Shown here in pieces: positions 50,310-61,442 of a DNA stretch of 64,000 bases. The position numbers and the translations under genes were made by a program. Position 1 is the stretch's first letter; each line of letters starts with the position of its first letter. This DNA is from Boletus sp. NGJ (Eukaryota > Basidiomycota > Agaricomycetes > Boletales > Boletaceae), in contig JAGTXK010000055.1 in NCBI GenBank assembly GCA_019096195.1, positions 1-64,000 on the forward strand, written 5' to 3'. Under the pieces are notes generated by a model. That model saw nothing but the letters and a program-made list of their open reading frames with translations. It made no database searches and was not told where the DNA came from.

Positions 50310-51967
50310 ATGGCCTCGATCCGACCCCGCCGCGCGATCGAGGACGACGTTCTCTGGCACGATGTCCGCGCACTCCTCGGCCGTGTCGACGCCGTCCAGC
50401 GCGAGTCGCCGTTTCGCTTTCGCCAAGAGATCGAAGTCACCGTCGACCGTCTCTCCGCCACCGGAAATGCGCTCGCACTGCACTCGTCCTGGGTCGTCGT
50501 CGCGCCCTTTGCGCTCCCCGGAGAACGCATTCGCGTGCGCGTGTACCGCAGCGCACATCTCCACTCCTTTGCCGACCTCGTCGCCGTCGTCGCGCCCAAC
50601 CCCGAGCTGAGAGACGACCGCAGGGTGCAGTGCAGGTACTTTGGCAGGTGCTCTGGCTGCCAGTACCAGGTGCGCCCATCCAACCTCGATCGACCGACCG
50701 CGCGCGCTCACCTCCGCCCCAGATGCTCTCCTACGAAAGCCAGCTCGAGATCAAGCGCGACGTCGTCGTCAACGCATACCAGAACTTTTCAAGCAAGTCG
50801 TCGAGTCGAGAGCGTCTCTCGTCCTCGCTAACACGTCTCCAGACCTGCCCCCATCCGCGCTGCCGACCGTCCTCCCCACCATCGGCTCTCCGAAACAGTA
50901 CCACTATCGCACAAAGATCACCCCCCACTACGAGGCACCTCCCAAAAAAGCGCGCGCAGATCGTTCCATCAAACCAGACTGGCTCAAGATCGGCTTCAAC
51001 GAAGTCGGAAAAAAGTCCGTCATTGACATCGAGGTCCGTCGTTCGTCTTCCTCCCCCGCTTTTTCTCTCTTCACATCTCGCCAGGAGTGTCCCATCGCCA
51101 CCCCAGTACTCAACAAAGCCCTCGGTCCGATTCGCGAAAACATCATCCAGTAAGCCCCACCTACCCCGCCTCCCTCCTCCTCGCCGCTCACTCGGAACAG
51201 AAACATTTGGTCCCGCAAAAAAGGCGTCTCCCTCCTCCTCCGCGACTCCCTCGACCGATCCACCCCCATCGACACCACCGACACCGCCCCAGACGACCCC
51301 GCCCAACACATCTGCATCACCGACCACAAAGAGACCGTGCGCGAACGCGTCGGAAACACCTACTTTGAGTTCCCCGGTCACGCATTTTTCCAAAACAACA
51401 ACGCCATTCTCGTCCCGCTCACCGACTACGTCCGGGACGCCATATTCCCCGTCGACCCAGGTGCAACCACACCACCGACCCATCTCGTCGACGCCTACTG
51501 CGGCAGCGGCCTCTTCTCCATCCTCCTCTCCCCCCACTTCAACACCGTCGCCGGCATCGAACTCGCCACAGACGCCATCCGCGCCGCCAACGCCAACGCC
51601 CAACTAAACCACCTCCCCCCCGACAAATGCACCTTTCTCGCCGGGGATGCATCCCACATCTTTGCCACAGTACACGCCTTTCCGCGCGACACAACGGCCG
51701 TGATCGTCGATCCCCCGCGCAAGGGGTGTGATGCGAAATTCCTCGAACAGCTGTTGGCGTTTGGCGCGGGGAACGATCGTCTACGTGAGCTGCAACGTGC
51801 ATACGCAGGCGAGGGACGTCGGGATGATAGTGAGCAGGTCCGAGGCGGAGCAAGGCACACAGCCGCGGAAAAAGTACGTGCTCGAGAGTCTGAGGGGTTT
51901 CGATTTATTCCCGCAGACGGCGCACGTCGAGAGTGTTGCAGTGTTGAGGTTGGAAAAGGTTGACTAG
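50310..51967 (+). CDS. TRM2: tRNA (uracil-5-)-methyltransferase, TRM2-like, with one frame break
   Basis: The enzyme makes m5U54 in the T-loop of tRNA. After a TRAM-like beta region (RFRQEIEVTVDRLSATGNA, FALPGERIRVRVY) come the Cys cluster CRYFGRCSGCQYQ, LSYESQLEIKRDVV, YHYRTKITPHYE and KPDWLKIGFNEVGK. The methyltransferase part has YFEFPGHAFFQNNNAILVPL, the SAM site LVDAYCGSGLFSILL, DPPRKGCDAKFLEQLL and the catalytic-Cys loop IVYVSCNVHTQARDVG, ending VESVAVLRLEKVD. Four or five short introns fit. Between FGAG and TIVYVSC the frame shifts: one extra base is present near 51772 (gcggggaacg). All motifs on both sides are intact, so an assembly error is as likely as a recent mutation. Confidence 0.88.
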
Positions 51968-52031
51968 GACTGATGGGCTTCTCCGGATGCGGCGCCGATA
52001 AAGTTACACGTAAACACCAGAATATGACTCG

Positions 52032-53489
52032 ATGCAACCAGATAAAAAGGTCCCCATTCCTACAACCCAAGACATGACCGTCGAGATGAACGAGCACGAC
52101 GAACCGGCGCAGCTTGATGTGCGTGCGCGCGTTACTCTCCCCGCTCGATCTAAGACATTTCAGATCGCCAAACTGACAATCAAGCTGACCGAGACGCCGA
52201 AACCCCTGCTAGATGTCAACAAGCTCCAGTTCGGCGCGGTGAGTGTTCCAAACCTCGTCGGATCGTCCGTCGATCTGACCGGCCCGCCTGTAACAGAACT
52301 TTAGCGACCACATGGCCATCACCTCGTTCCATCCCGCCTCTGGATGGTCCCCTCCAGAAATCAAACCGTACGCACCGCTCACCCTCGACCCTTCCTCGTC
52401 CTGCTTCCAATACGGCGGCAACGTATTCGAGGGCTTAAAGGTAGCGTCGTGGGTGCTCGATCGACCTGGCTGACCGCGCGTGACTTGTTACTAGGCTTAC
52501 CTGGGTCCCGACGGTAAAGCGCGCTTGTTCCGCCCCGATATGAACATGCGCCGCTTGGAACGCTCCGTGGCGCGTTTAGCGCTTCCCGTGAGTAGGCACT
52601 TCTCCCTCCCCGTCCCCGTCCCCGTCCCCCGCTGAGTCATCCACGACTGCAGCCCATCGACGGCGACGCCGTCCTCGCCCTCATCAAACGCCTCGTCCAG
52701 ACCGAAAAACGCTGGATCCCCACCGTATCGGGCTACAGTCTCTACATCCGACCCACCATCATCGCTACGCGCCCAGCACTCGGCATCACCGCCTCCGACC
52801 ACGCCATCCTCTACATCCTCGCATCCCCCAGCGCACCCTTCTTCCAACGCCCCATCTCCCTCCTCGCAGTAACCAACGCCGTACGCGCTTGGCCAGGCGG
52901 CACAGGCGGCGATAAATTCAGCGGTAACTATTCCCCCGGGTTCTTACCCCAACGCGAGGCGGTCGCGCGGGGGTACGATCAGGTGTTGTGGCTCTTTGGA
53001 GAGAAAAATGGGTCACCGAGGGGGGGGCGATGAATGTCTTTGTCGTGCTCCGACGCGCGGATACCGGTGCGTCTCTCTTTATGGGCCCAAATTGAATTGA
53101 CAGTGTGTGCAGGGTTGGACGTGATCACTCCCCCGCTGGACGGGACGATTCTCCCCGGCGTCACTCGCGCCTCGTGTCTCGCCCTCGTCTCCGATCCTTC
53201 TTTCTACCCCGACACCACTCTTTTCCCCATCGAACGCGGTTTCACGATCGCAGACCTAAAACGCTGGTCTGCCGACGACACCCTCCTCGAAGTCCTCTGC
53301 GTCGGAACGGCCGTGATCGTCGGCGCCGTACACCGCATCGGGTTCGAAGGACGGGATATCGAGGTGCCCACGTACGCGTCCGAGGACCCGAACGGGTTGG
53401 GGCCTGTCGGGAGGGCGCTTAGAGGGAGGATATTGGCGGTGCAGGAGGGGAGGGAGACGTATAAAGGGTGGGGGGTCGTGTGTGAGTAG
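52032..53489 (+). CDS. branched-chain amino acid aminotransferase, with one frame break
   Basis: This PLP enzyme interconverts leucine, isoleucine and valine with their keto acids. Motifs in order: NFSDHMAITSFHPASGW, CFQYGGNVFEGLKAY (with the substrate-gripping EGLK), RPDMNMRRLERSVARLALP, SLYIRPTIIATRPALG, the PLP lysine in GGTGGDKFSGNYSPGFLP, then TEGGAMNVFVVLRRADT, TPPLDGTILPGVTRASCLAL and the final VGTAVIVGAVHRIGFEG. Exons are separated by four or five short introns. Between LFGEK and VTEGGAM (about 53003-53012) one base is missing beside an A5 run; otherwise the domain is complete. It begins only 64 bp after the TRM2 stop. A cytosolic or mitochondrial location cannot be decided from the N-terminus. 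Confidence 0.88.
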
Positions 53490-53699
53490 CTCGTACGCGC
53501 TGTGGTTGTATCGCGATTCGGGTATATTTCCAGACGTAACACGTCGTCTATCATGGTACAAGTATCTAACGCTCTCCCAATCATATATAGAGCCACGAAC
53601 GCACCCCCCCCCCCCGGTTTGCTAGATAAAATGAATTGTCCAAACAGCGCGGCGCACCGCGCTTGGTCATGCAATACAGACCTGGCCTGGTCACGGTCG

Positions 53700-55009
53700 T
53701 CAATAGCACAGGACCTTCTCCCCGCGTTCCTTGTCGAGCTGCCTGATCTTGTTCTGTACAGCCAAAAAGTGTGTCAATCCGCGGAGATCGTGAACCAGTG
53801 CGTGGGATCAAAGGAGCCAAAAAAAAAAAAAAAAAGGGCGACCCACCTCGAGGGCAAACAAGTGTGCGTCATACGACGCCGGTGCGAGCGCACGCATGCT
53901 CTCTGCAAGCTGGTAGAGATAGTCCTGTGTGTATATCAGCGCACATGCCATCATGTATCTCCGTTTACGAGGACATGCCTTGTTCCGACCCGACAAACCA
54001 ACCGAGCGCCAGATATGCGCTGCGAGCGCATCCAGCGGTTCAGAGCGGACTATGGACGCGTCGGCAACGACTCGACTTTACACGCTTTAAAGTGGATCTC
54101 GGACGTACCGAAAGAGGGATTGTCCGGTCGGCTGATATAGCACTGCATGCAGAGGTCGTCGTCATCGCGTCGAGTTCATGAATCCAAACCACGCACACAT
54201 GCATCGCGTATGATCACCCTCTCCTTCCCGCCGTCCATCGTATATACGTCCAGCGTTTCTACCGTGTAGTCCTTCCGCCACGCGCGTCACGTGAGGTCAT
54301 GATGTGTGAAGAGAGAAAAAAACACACCGTCTCTCGATTGTCTACGACACGTCGTTGGGTTTCCGAGTCGGAAAGACGAACGTGGGACGCACCGAGGTTA
54401 TCACGGACTTTGGCGACGTGCGCCGGGTCAATGGTAAACGCTACGCCTATTCACCCGCCATCATCAGCGTGTCCGACACCATGATTAGGGGGGTGGGAGT
54501 ACTCACCCCACACGATATCCTCGTCCGGATGTGCATCCTGATCGATGCCAGGACCATGGTAAAAAAAAAAAAAGCGGATACGTGAGTCTCTTCCGCGCAT
54601 GAGAAATAAGAGTGAGACACGCACAGTTGTACAAATTTGGTCCCAGTCTTGTTTGTGAATGATCGTCACCACGCGTCCGGGGTTCTTGGGGTGTGAACGT
54701 CGTTATCAAAAGGTTCCGAAGCCGCGGGTGTGAGTAGACCTACCTCTGGCGTCCCCCGGTGGTCGTACGATTTCAAGGCAAAACGGCGGACAAACCCTTT
54801 CAAGAAGCCGGGGACTAATATGGTGTTGGGGTGCGGGGGTACCACAGAGGCGAAATGCAGGGCTTACCCTGCGATATCACGTGTGGGGGAGGCTATCAAT
54901 GACCACCGAGTACTCGGTTCAGCTCGTTCGACTCCCAACGAACCCAGGAAAGACCCACCTTGAAAATGAGAGATCCATATCCGAATACGACGAACGGAGA
55001 GGGAGCCAT
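53700..55009 (-). CDS. ChaC-type glutathione gamma-glutamylcyclotransferase, copy A
   Basis: The enzyme cleaves glutathione to 5-oxoproline and Cys-Gly in the cytosol. Exons, from the start at 55009: SPFVVFGYGSLIFK (substrate-binding YGSL), VPGFLKGFVRRFALKSYDH with RGTPE, NPGRVVTIIHKQDWDQI, HPDEDIVWG with VAFTIDPAHV, a 14-nt microexon at 54328-54341 (giving DNRET, with the catalytic Glu), YTVETLDVYTMDGGKERV, CYISRPDNPSF, SEPLDALAAHIWRSVGLSG, DYLYQLAESMRALAPASYD, and NKIRQLDKERGEKVLCY to the stop at 53700. All pieces fit with standard splices except one donor: the intron after GRNK begins GC (53978), where copy B has GT. The family's DGY after the catalytic segment lacks its Gly. About ten exons encode some 220-240 residues. 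Confidence 0.85.
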
Positions 55010-56533
55010 CGTTCTTGTCAAGTTACCAAAGGCCGGTTCGACTCCCTCCCACTATATATGTGCCCCCTTTGCTGGACGTGGACGTAATAACATGACGGCG
55101 CCCGAAGTTTGAGAATCAGCCAATGCTCGCGTGTTCGGATACCAGCTCGGTCTCGTATGTGCGTTACGGCAAGGGTGATTTCAAAAACAGGAGCTTAATG
55201 AAGGCTTTTGCGCCATCCTTCCTCCGAGGCGCCCGGTTAAACCAACGCCGGCGAGGTTTCCCTATTCATTAATGGTTCTGCAGCGAAGTTGCTGCTAGTA
55301 CCTAGAACATGGCACACATAACCGTCTTCGAGTTCGAGTTCTGCCGAACGCTGCATTCTTCAAGGGCGTTGTTCATTTTTATGTAAACGCACACGATGAT
55401 CGGCAGTCCTAGGCGAACATGCACGAAAGAGCGTCATGATACCTACGAGCGCTGATTGGCTGTGTGTTCTGCATTGTGTTTCCCCTTCACCGCTGTATAC
55501 CGTGTCGATGATGCTATACACACCGGCGGAGGTGAGTGAGGAGGACAGCTTATCTGAAAGGAAGGTCATCGGAAACACGCCCAAGTTATTATTTAATTAT
55601 GCGAATGAGCACGTACTGCGTGGCTTCCATTCCTTCGAATAGTACTACCCTCATTGTTCCGGGATACGGTACGTTGCACTTCCGTGTAACTGCTGCAAGA
55701 GATCTGGCTTGGCACGTCACAACTGCATTTGATTGTGCCTTCCTCGTCCCAACTCGGACTTCATGACGGGTGTTCTGTTCTGCACAGCCAAACCATATCT
55801 CGCCACCATAGTAATGATCCAAGACTCTCTGTGCGGTTGAGTGAAACTTTAAGCATTCCACACCGTCGCGGCAGTTGCCGAGGCGGATTCAGTACAGTTG
55901 CAGCATCCAGAGTCTGAGTCCTTGTCAGCGTCGTCCTTCACTCTAGCCTGTCCAGCGAAAACTTTTGAGTTTCTGGCCTCGTTGAGTTCTCCTTACTAAA
56001 CACCTCAAATGGGGGCCACGGTCCGACATCACTCTTATCGCAAGGGTTCATCAAGTCACCGAGTTCACTGTCCATTCCTCACTACCGTCACCATAATGGC
56101 GTGGTAAGATTCCCCTGCCTCGGACATAGTCTATTTGAACAACTATAGATAGGCGGGAATATTGCTCCCTTCGCAACTACCGCTGGCAAAGTCTTATCTG
56201 ATTCGCGTCCGCCACACCTTCTCTTCATTGGCCGCCAAAGTTCTTCAGTCATCGCTCTTAATGCTTAAGGCCCAGGGCTGTGTTACATCGTCAAGTGATG
56301 ACGTTTCACATTCCTGATGTCGGACTGTCAAACCGTCAGCCCAGCACTTCTCCTATTCGACAGGAAATTTTCATCTGACACATTACCTGATGTTGCTTAT
56401 TACCCGGTTCGAGGGCCATTTAAAGTCGTTCCTCACGATGGCGTACTTTATTTCACCCGTTATCCTCGTTCGGCTATATCCATCTTAATTCATCTGCGCT
56501 CGTAGTCTTTGTCATCGATCACCCACAACAGTC
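55010..56533. other. intergenic between two divergent genes
   Basis: About 1.5 kb. Short frames only (for instance near 55436-55766 and 56317-56505), none recognisable. The part next to 56534 is presumably the promoter of the hydrolase gene. Confidence 0.35.
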
Positions 56534-57496
56534 ATGTCTGAAACCACGGGGAAAATAGACTTTCGTCGAGGCAACGCAACGTACCAGACTTGGTACAGGA
56601 TCTTTGGTAACCTCCACTCTGGTATTCAACCATTAGTAGTGCTGCACGGCGGTCCCGGCCTCTCGCATCATTATGTCCTCCCTTTCAGAGAACTCCACAC
56701 TCGCTTCAACATCCCAGTCATCTTCTATGACCAGATCGGTATCGGCGAATCCTCTCATCCCAAAGACGTCCCGAAAGAGTTCTGGACAGTCGACCTCTTC
56801 GTGGACGAGCTCGACAATGTTCTCCGACAGCTCGGTATCAGCGCCAACTTTGATCTCGCCGGTCATTCGTGGGGTGGAATGCTGGCGGCGCACTATGTCA
56901 GCTACAGACACCCACCTGGGCTACGACGCTTAATCCTCGCGAGCGCGGCGCCATCCATGTCTCTGTGGGTGGAGAGCACTCGTCAACTTTTAGCGAAGCT
57001 GCCACGGGAGCTGAGAGAAATGACAGAGAAGCATGAAAGGGACGGAACGACGAATGACCCGGAATATCAGGAAGGGATGAAGGTCTTTTACACGAAACAC
57101 GTTTGCCAGCTCACTCCCTGGCCTGAAGAGCTGGATGCCTCGTTTGCTGCTATGGAGGCTGACCCCGTTGTTTATACGACGATGTGAGTACTTTTCGTGC
57201 CCCTACTCTTTTCTGCAACACCGCCGACGTCTCGGTGTAGGTGGGGTCCGTCAGAGTTCACCGTCGTCGGGACGTTGAAGGATTGGTCTTGCTTGGACCA
57301 GATACACACTATCGACCGTCCGACGCTTTTAACGAATGGCGTAGATGACGAGGCGCAAGTTGTGTGTATGAACCCGTTCTTCGCCAAGATCCCGAATGTG
57401 CACTGGGTGACGTTCGCAAAGAGCAGTCACATGGCCTTTTTCGAGGAACCCGATCGTTACTTCGACATCGTTGGGAGGTTCTTGACGGAGGCATGA
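56534..57496 (+). CDS. proline iminopeptidase-like alpha/beta hydrolase (peptidase family S33)
   Basis: Two exons, joined by a 57-bp intron (57184-57240), code for about 300 residues. The oxyanion stretch LVVLHGGPGLSHHYVLPF, IFYDQIGIGESSHP, the nucleophile elbow LAGHSWGGMLAAHYV, and the late acid/His region (TNGVDDEAQVVCMNPF, KSSHMAFFEEPDRYF) are in place. Members of this group (PIP/tricorn factor type) remove N-terminal proline from peptides; many fungal homologues have other amide or ester substrates. It lies between the two ChaC copies and points away from copy A. A link to peptide products of glutathione breakdown is only a thought prompted by position. Confidence 0.9.
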
Positions 57497-57854
57497 AAAG
57501 ACGCAGAGTGGTAGGGAGATGGAAGTGAGCACACTGTGATTGCACCGCTGTACTATAATTAAGAGTAAGCTATTGTACTTTTATCGGCCAACGGTTTTTC
57601 CACCACTGAAACCAAGATCGCGCGCGATGGAGACGTACAACCATTGAAATAAAATGTTTGTGACACGCACGATATATGTCCAAGCTACTGCCTTTTGTAA
57701 GTGCTTCCGTTCTAGGTGGTCACCGGTCAACGACATCTACCTTGCGAACAGCGAAATAAGCCTGAAAATACAAAAATCCTGCCCGATCCAATGTTCATAT
57801 AGCAAAATCGCCGGGTCTTGAGGTCCACCTGACTTTCTGATATGGAGGGGAGAA
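57497..57854. other. convergent intergenic region
   Basis: About 360 bp between two converging 3' ends; nothing recognised. Confidence 0.4.
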
Positions 57855-58438
57855 CTATACAACTATGGCTCTGCCAGAAAGGAGTTTGGCATCCAACATA
57901 TCACAGTACTCTTCAGAGTCAATGAAGAGACCATAGCATCCATCGTCATCCGCTTGGTCCTTCCACTGCAAGATTATATCAGCAGCATCACTCATCTTCA
58001 TAACCCGAGCAACAGCCAGCTGAAGGGTACAGAGTATCGGATTGGGTCCATTGTTGAGCTTCTTGCCTTCGGGTCCTGAATTTCATCGCCCTCCTTCAGA
58101 GTGATGATCCCGAGGGTGTCAATATCAGGATCAACGGGAACCATTCGAAAGAAGTATTTGACCGAAACGTCATCGCGCCGTCGACCCAAGATGGTGGAAC
58201 TCACGGACCGAGCGCACAGACCCACGACATGACCTGGGAGACGAAACGGTTGCGGCGGGCGACCCCTACAGTGACCCAGAACGGCATAGAGGCGAGACGA
58301 ACGACAAGGACAGTACGACGAACGCAGAGTGGAAATACGTTGAACGTTGACGTTGAGCTGTCGACACGGCACTTGATCACACGCAAAAGGGACGCCTACC
58401 AGCCTCCTTGGCACATCTGTCGTGTGGGTCGTGTTCAA
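57855..58438 (-). CDS. hypothetical small protein
   Basis: Two stretches look protein-like and could be exons of one gene: VSVKYFFRMVPVDPDIDTLG with IITLKEGDEIQ (about 58175-58080), and MKMSDAADIILQWKDQADDD with GCYGLFIDSEEYCDMLDAKL (about 58000-57870), ending at the stop 57855. They are in different frames and need an intron around 58040-58080. I recognise no family. The biased, acidic composition and the aromatic residues argue for real coding sequence, but the start is uncertain. Confidence 0.4.
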
Positions 58439-58549
58439 GCTCGGTCTCGACGGCGTGCATATGGATGATGATCGTTGAAGGAATTATCTACAGCACCTGC
58501 TTCGAGGCCTCGCTGGCACTCCACCTCGTTCACGCCCTCCCAGTCTTGC

Positions 58550-60088
58550 TCACTGCTCCTTCGATTCTTCCCTTTCTTCCCTGTCGAGCCGTCTGATTCG
58601 CGTCTGTGATACAATGGTAAAAAGCAATGACGTTGGTCGATCAGTCTGTTGCGGAACGGACGTGCACAACCAGATGAATAAACGAAAACCCACCTCGAGC
58701 GCAAACAGGTGGGAATCGTAGGACGCCGGTGCGAGCGCGCGGACGCTCTCTGCAAGTTGATAAAGATAGTCCTGTGTGTCATGCGACCGTACATTTGGGT
58801 CGCGCGATCGTGATTTAGGAATGAGTCGGGAAGAAACGGGAGACGAGATGCACCTTGTTCCTACCCGAGGGGCCGACAGAGAGCCAGATGTGTGCTGCGA
58901 GGGTATCGAGAGGTTCAGAGCCGACTATTGTGTGGTAGTTATGAAGGCACGACTCTGAAAGGGGAAAAACTTGGTCATACTGAAGGAAGGGTTGTCGGGT
59001 CGGCCGACGTAGCACTGCGGAATACAGGAAAATGTCACCTGGTCCTCACATTGTGCGGGAAGTGAAGCTTGAGGGTGGGTACGTACATATGCCTGGCGGG
59101 AGAAAGGTCGGGTCATTGAAGCGTCGTGACACGAGAGGGATGGGGAAGCGGACGCACGTTATGTATGATGACTTTTTCTACGTCATCGTCTATTGTATGT
59201 ACATCAAGCGTTTCCATCGTGTATCCGTCCTGCCATCATCAAACCGAAAGGAAAATCTCGCGTGAGCTGGGATGCAGGCGAGCGAGCGATGAAGGTTCGG
59301 CCTCCATTGAAGGTGACGGACGCACCTTTTCCCGATAGTCTGCGATTCCGATATGTCATCCATTGTTGTACCATTCCAAAGACTACGACCGGGAGATCGC
59401 GGTGTCTGGCTGCCCGAAGACGAAGATGGAGACTCACCTAAATAATCACGCACTTCCGCGACGTACGCCGGGTCTATGGTATACGCTACGCCTGTTCGCC
59501 CACCGTCGTGAGGTCATCAATGAATACAATTATCGTCAAATAAAAGCGGGAGTACTCGCCCCATACAACATCTTCATGCGGAAACGCATCCTGTCCGACG
59601 CTGGGAACGGCAAGAATGGTGAGAAGTGGACACAACACGCACGGACGCGGAAAATTTGTCCCAGTCTTCTTTATGAACAAGTGTCACCACGCGGCCAGGG
59701 TTCTTGGGATGATGGGAGACATGTACGAAAATCGCGGCGTGTCAGCAGACGTTTTCGAATCCCAAGCGAGTGGAGGACGGGAAGGTGAAGGTGGCGAGGC
59801 AAACTACTACTCACCTCTGGCGTCCCCCGATGGTCGTGCGACTGTTGCGCGAATCGTCGGACGTAGCCTTTCAGGAAACCAGGGACTAGCGGGGTGTGGG
59901 AGGACGAGCTGAGCGTGTATCTAGATGGCAAGGCGAACCTTGGGATATAACGTGTGGGGGAGGCTGTTGATCAACCGGTTGCGCACGGCAGTTCAGCTGC
60001 AAGTGCAAGTTACATCGGTCAGATGATGACGACGTACTTTGAAAAGGAGTGATCCATATCCGAATACAACGAATGGTGGGGTAGCCAT
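58550..60088 (-). CDS. ChaC-type glutathione gamma-glutamylcyclotransferase, copy B
   Basis: It parallels copy A exon by exon: start at 60088 with PPFVVFGYGSLLFK, VPGFLKGYVRRFAQQSHDH with RGTPE, NPGRVVTL, AFPHEDVVWG with VAYTIDPAYVAEVRDYL, then a 14-nt microexon (59326-59339) coding DYREK, followed by DGYTMETLDVHTIDDDVEKV, CYVGRPDNPSF, SEPLDTLAAHIWLSVGPSG, DYLYQLAESVRALAPASYD and RIRRLDREEREESKEQ to the stop at 58550. The YGSL motif and the catalytic Glu of the YREK segment are present. All introns here appear GT-AG. Copies A and B lie on the same strand, about 3.5 kb apart, and have clearly diverged in introns and C-terminus, so the duplication is not recent. Confidence 0.87.
59326..59339 (-). 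other. 14-nt microexon of ChaC copy B
   Basis: On the coding strand the exon actatcgggaaaag is flanked by AG and GT. Joined to its neighbours it gives L-DYREK-DGYTMETL, exactly the family's catalytic segment, and it is the only way I found to bridge these exons in frame. A 14-nt exon at the matching place (54328-54341, acaatcgagagacg) serves copy A. Confidence 0.85.
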
Positions 60089-60291
60089 TGAATTCTTGGT
60101 CATTTCCGAGTCGCTATGTCGCGGAATATCTAATCAAGTTATACTTCAGCTTCAGTCAGACTCATCAGTGCTGGCCAAGCTGGTTTTGGGGGTTGGAGAG
60201 TAATTCAACAACGAAGTACAAGGGGGAATAGCATAAATTTTACGTCGTATTTACTGTGTTGAGGAATGTTGTAAGGATGAGAGAACAAATG

Positions 60292-61442
60292 TCAGTTCAT
60301 ACCATTTAGCTCGAAGATGACAGCCGAGTGTGATAGGATGGAGAGAGCTCTCCGCGCGGTGTCAATGGAGGTGAAATATATGCGATGTATGTTAGTGATT
60401 GCTGTACTACGTGAGAAAACAATGAACATAAATCGTGTTGGAGACTAACCCAACAGGTCGAATAAAGAAGGGACATTTTCTGCATCATTCGTGATAATGT
60501 TCGTACCAACAAGGTGATATTCCATAGCAGTGCATATTGGCAAAAGTAGTAAGTGAGGTGGTTCGTCCGGCCAACGGTTGACTGTAGGGCAATGATGTAC
60601 TCGGAGTAGTTGAATCCTATCCTGGTGAGTAGCAGTACAGTAGACTTTCTCATAATGTATCGAAAAATTCTCATAATGTATATTAGCATTTCCTACACTC
60701 CGGGAAAAAACAACTACCAAACACTAGTATACATTATGAGAATTTTTCAATACGTTATGAGAAAGTCTACTGTACTCGCGCATGCAACCGAATGAGCACT
60801 CATTAAAAAATCGGTGTCCTGGGATGTCAGCGTATACATCGACAGTATGAAAGGTAACGGTACGTCTACGAGAAGAGACGACAGCCCATCATCATCAGGC
60901 GCTATCCGATATTGTGTTTTAAGAAGATGTGACGAGACATAATGAATCCCATCGCGCGACCACATCGTGCATTCTTGGGACTGCACAAATTCATGCACAA
61001 TGCGTGCATCATTCTCGTTCGCGTGCCTGCGTCGACTGACCCTTCTACTTTTGCGATGTTGCTCGAAGACGAACACGAGATCAGACTCGCAAGGTGCATT
61101 ACATTCATGACGGCGCAGTTCTTCCATGAGCCGATTCTTAGGCCAGCGTCGACTAAAAGGAACATGATGAATCGAAGCGACACTCTCCAATGCAGCGACA
61201 GTGAGGTACGGAAAGGAATGAACCAGTTGCGTCAGCGACTGAAACTGAACGAGTACACAAGGACCCGCTGGCCACAAACGCACTGTCGGGAGCGGCATGT
61301 GACGAACACCCACAAAGTCGAACGCATCGCCAAGTCTGCGCGAACTGACAACGCCGTTCGCTACGTCCACATCACACTCAACGTCCTCTGAAACGGCCAA
61401 AACGACCTGCACGTCCGATTCGTTTACGACCAAGCTCGACAT
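60292..61442 (-). CDS. hypothetical protein with a MITE in an apparent intron
   Basis: The first exon (start at or after 61442) codes about 220 residues, with a segment resembling the SAP-like/Cys motif found in many mushroom proteins (FSRRWPKNRLMEELRRHEC). After TSQDTDFLMSAHSVACA the frame runs into a MITE (60638-60772). Downstream of the MITE, past an acceptor-like actcaccag, come RIQLLRVHHCPTVNRWPDEP and NIITNDAENVPSLFDLLG, then after a further apparent intron ITNIHRIYFTSIDTARRAL and the stop at 60292. The family is unknown; a link to host-domesticated or transposon-associated proteins is possible. Exon limits around the MITE are inferred. Confidence 0.5.
60638..60772. mobile_element. MITE, copy 2 (well preserved)
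   Basis: A 135-bp element with ends cagtagactttctcataatg on the left and cgttatgagaaagtctactg on the right, flanked on both sides by TA. Inside the ends a second pairing occurs (gaaaaattctcataatgta against tacattatgagaatttttc), so nearly 45 bp at each end can form a hairpin. The end sequence and TA target fit a Tc1/mariner-derived (stowaway-like) MITE. It matches the copy at 31187-31340. Confidence 0.9.

Noticed and set aside
50731-51603. 290-codon minus-strand frame opposite TRM2
   Set aside because: Its composition (Val/Gly/Asp rich) mirrors the GC-rich coding strand, and the plus strand has all TRM2 motifs.
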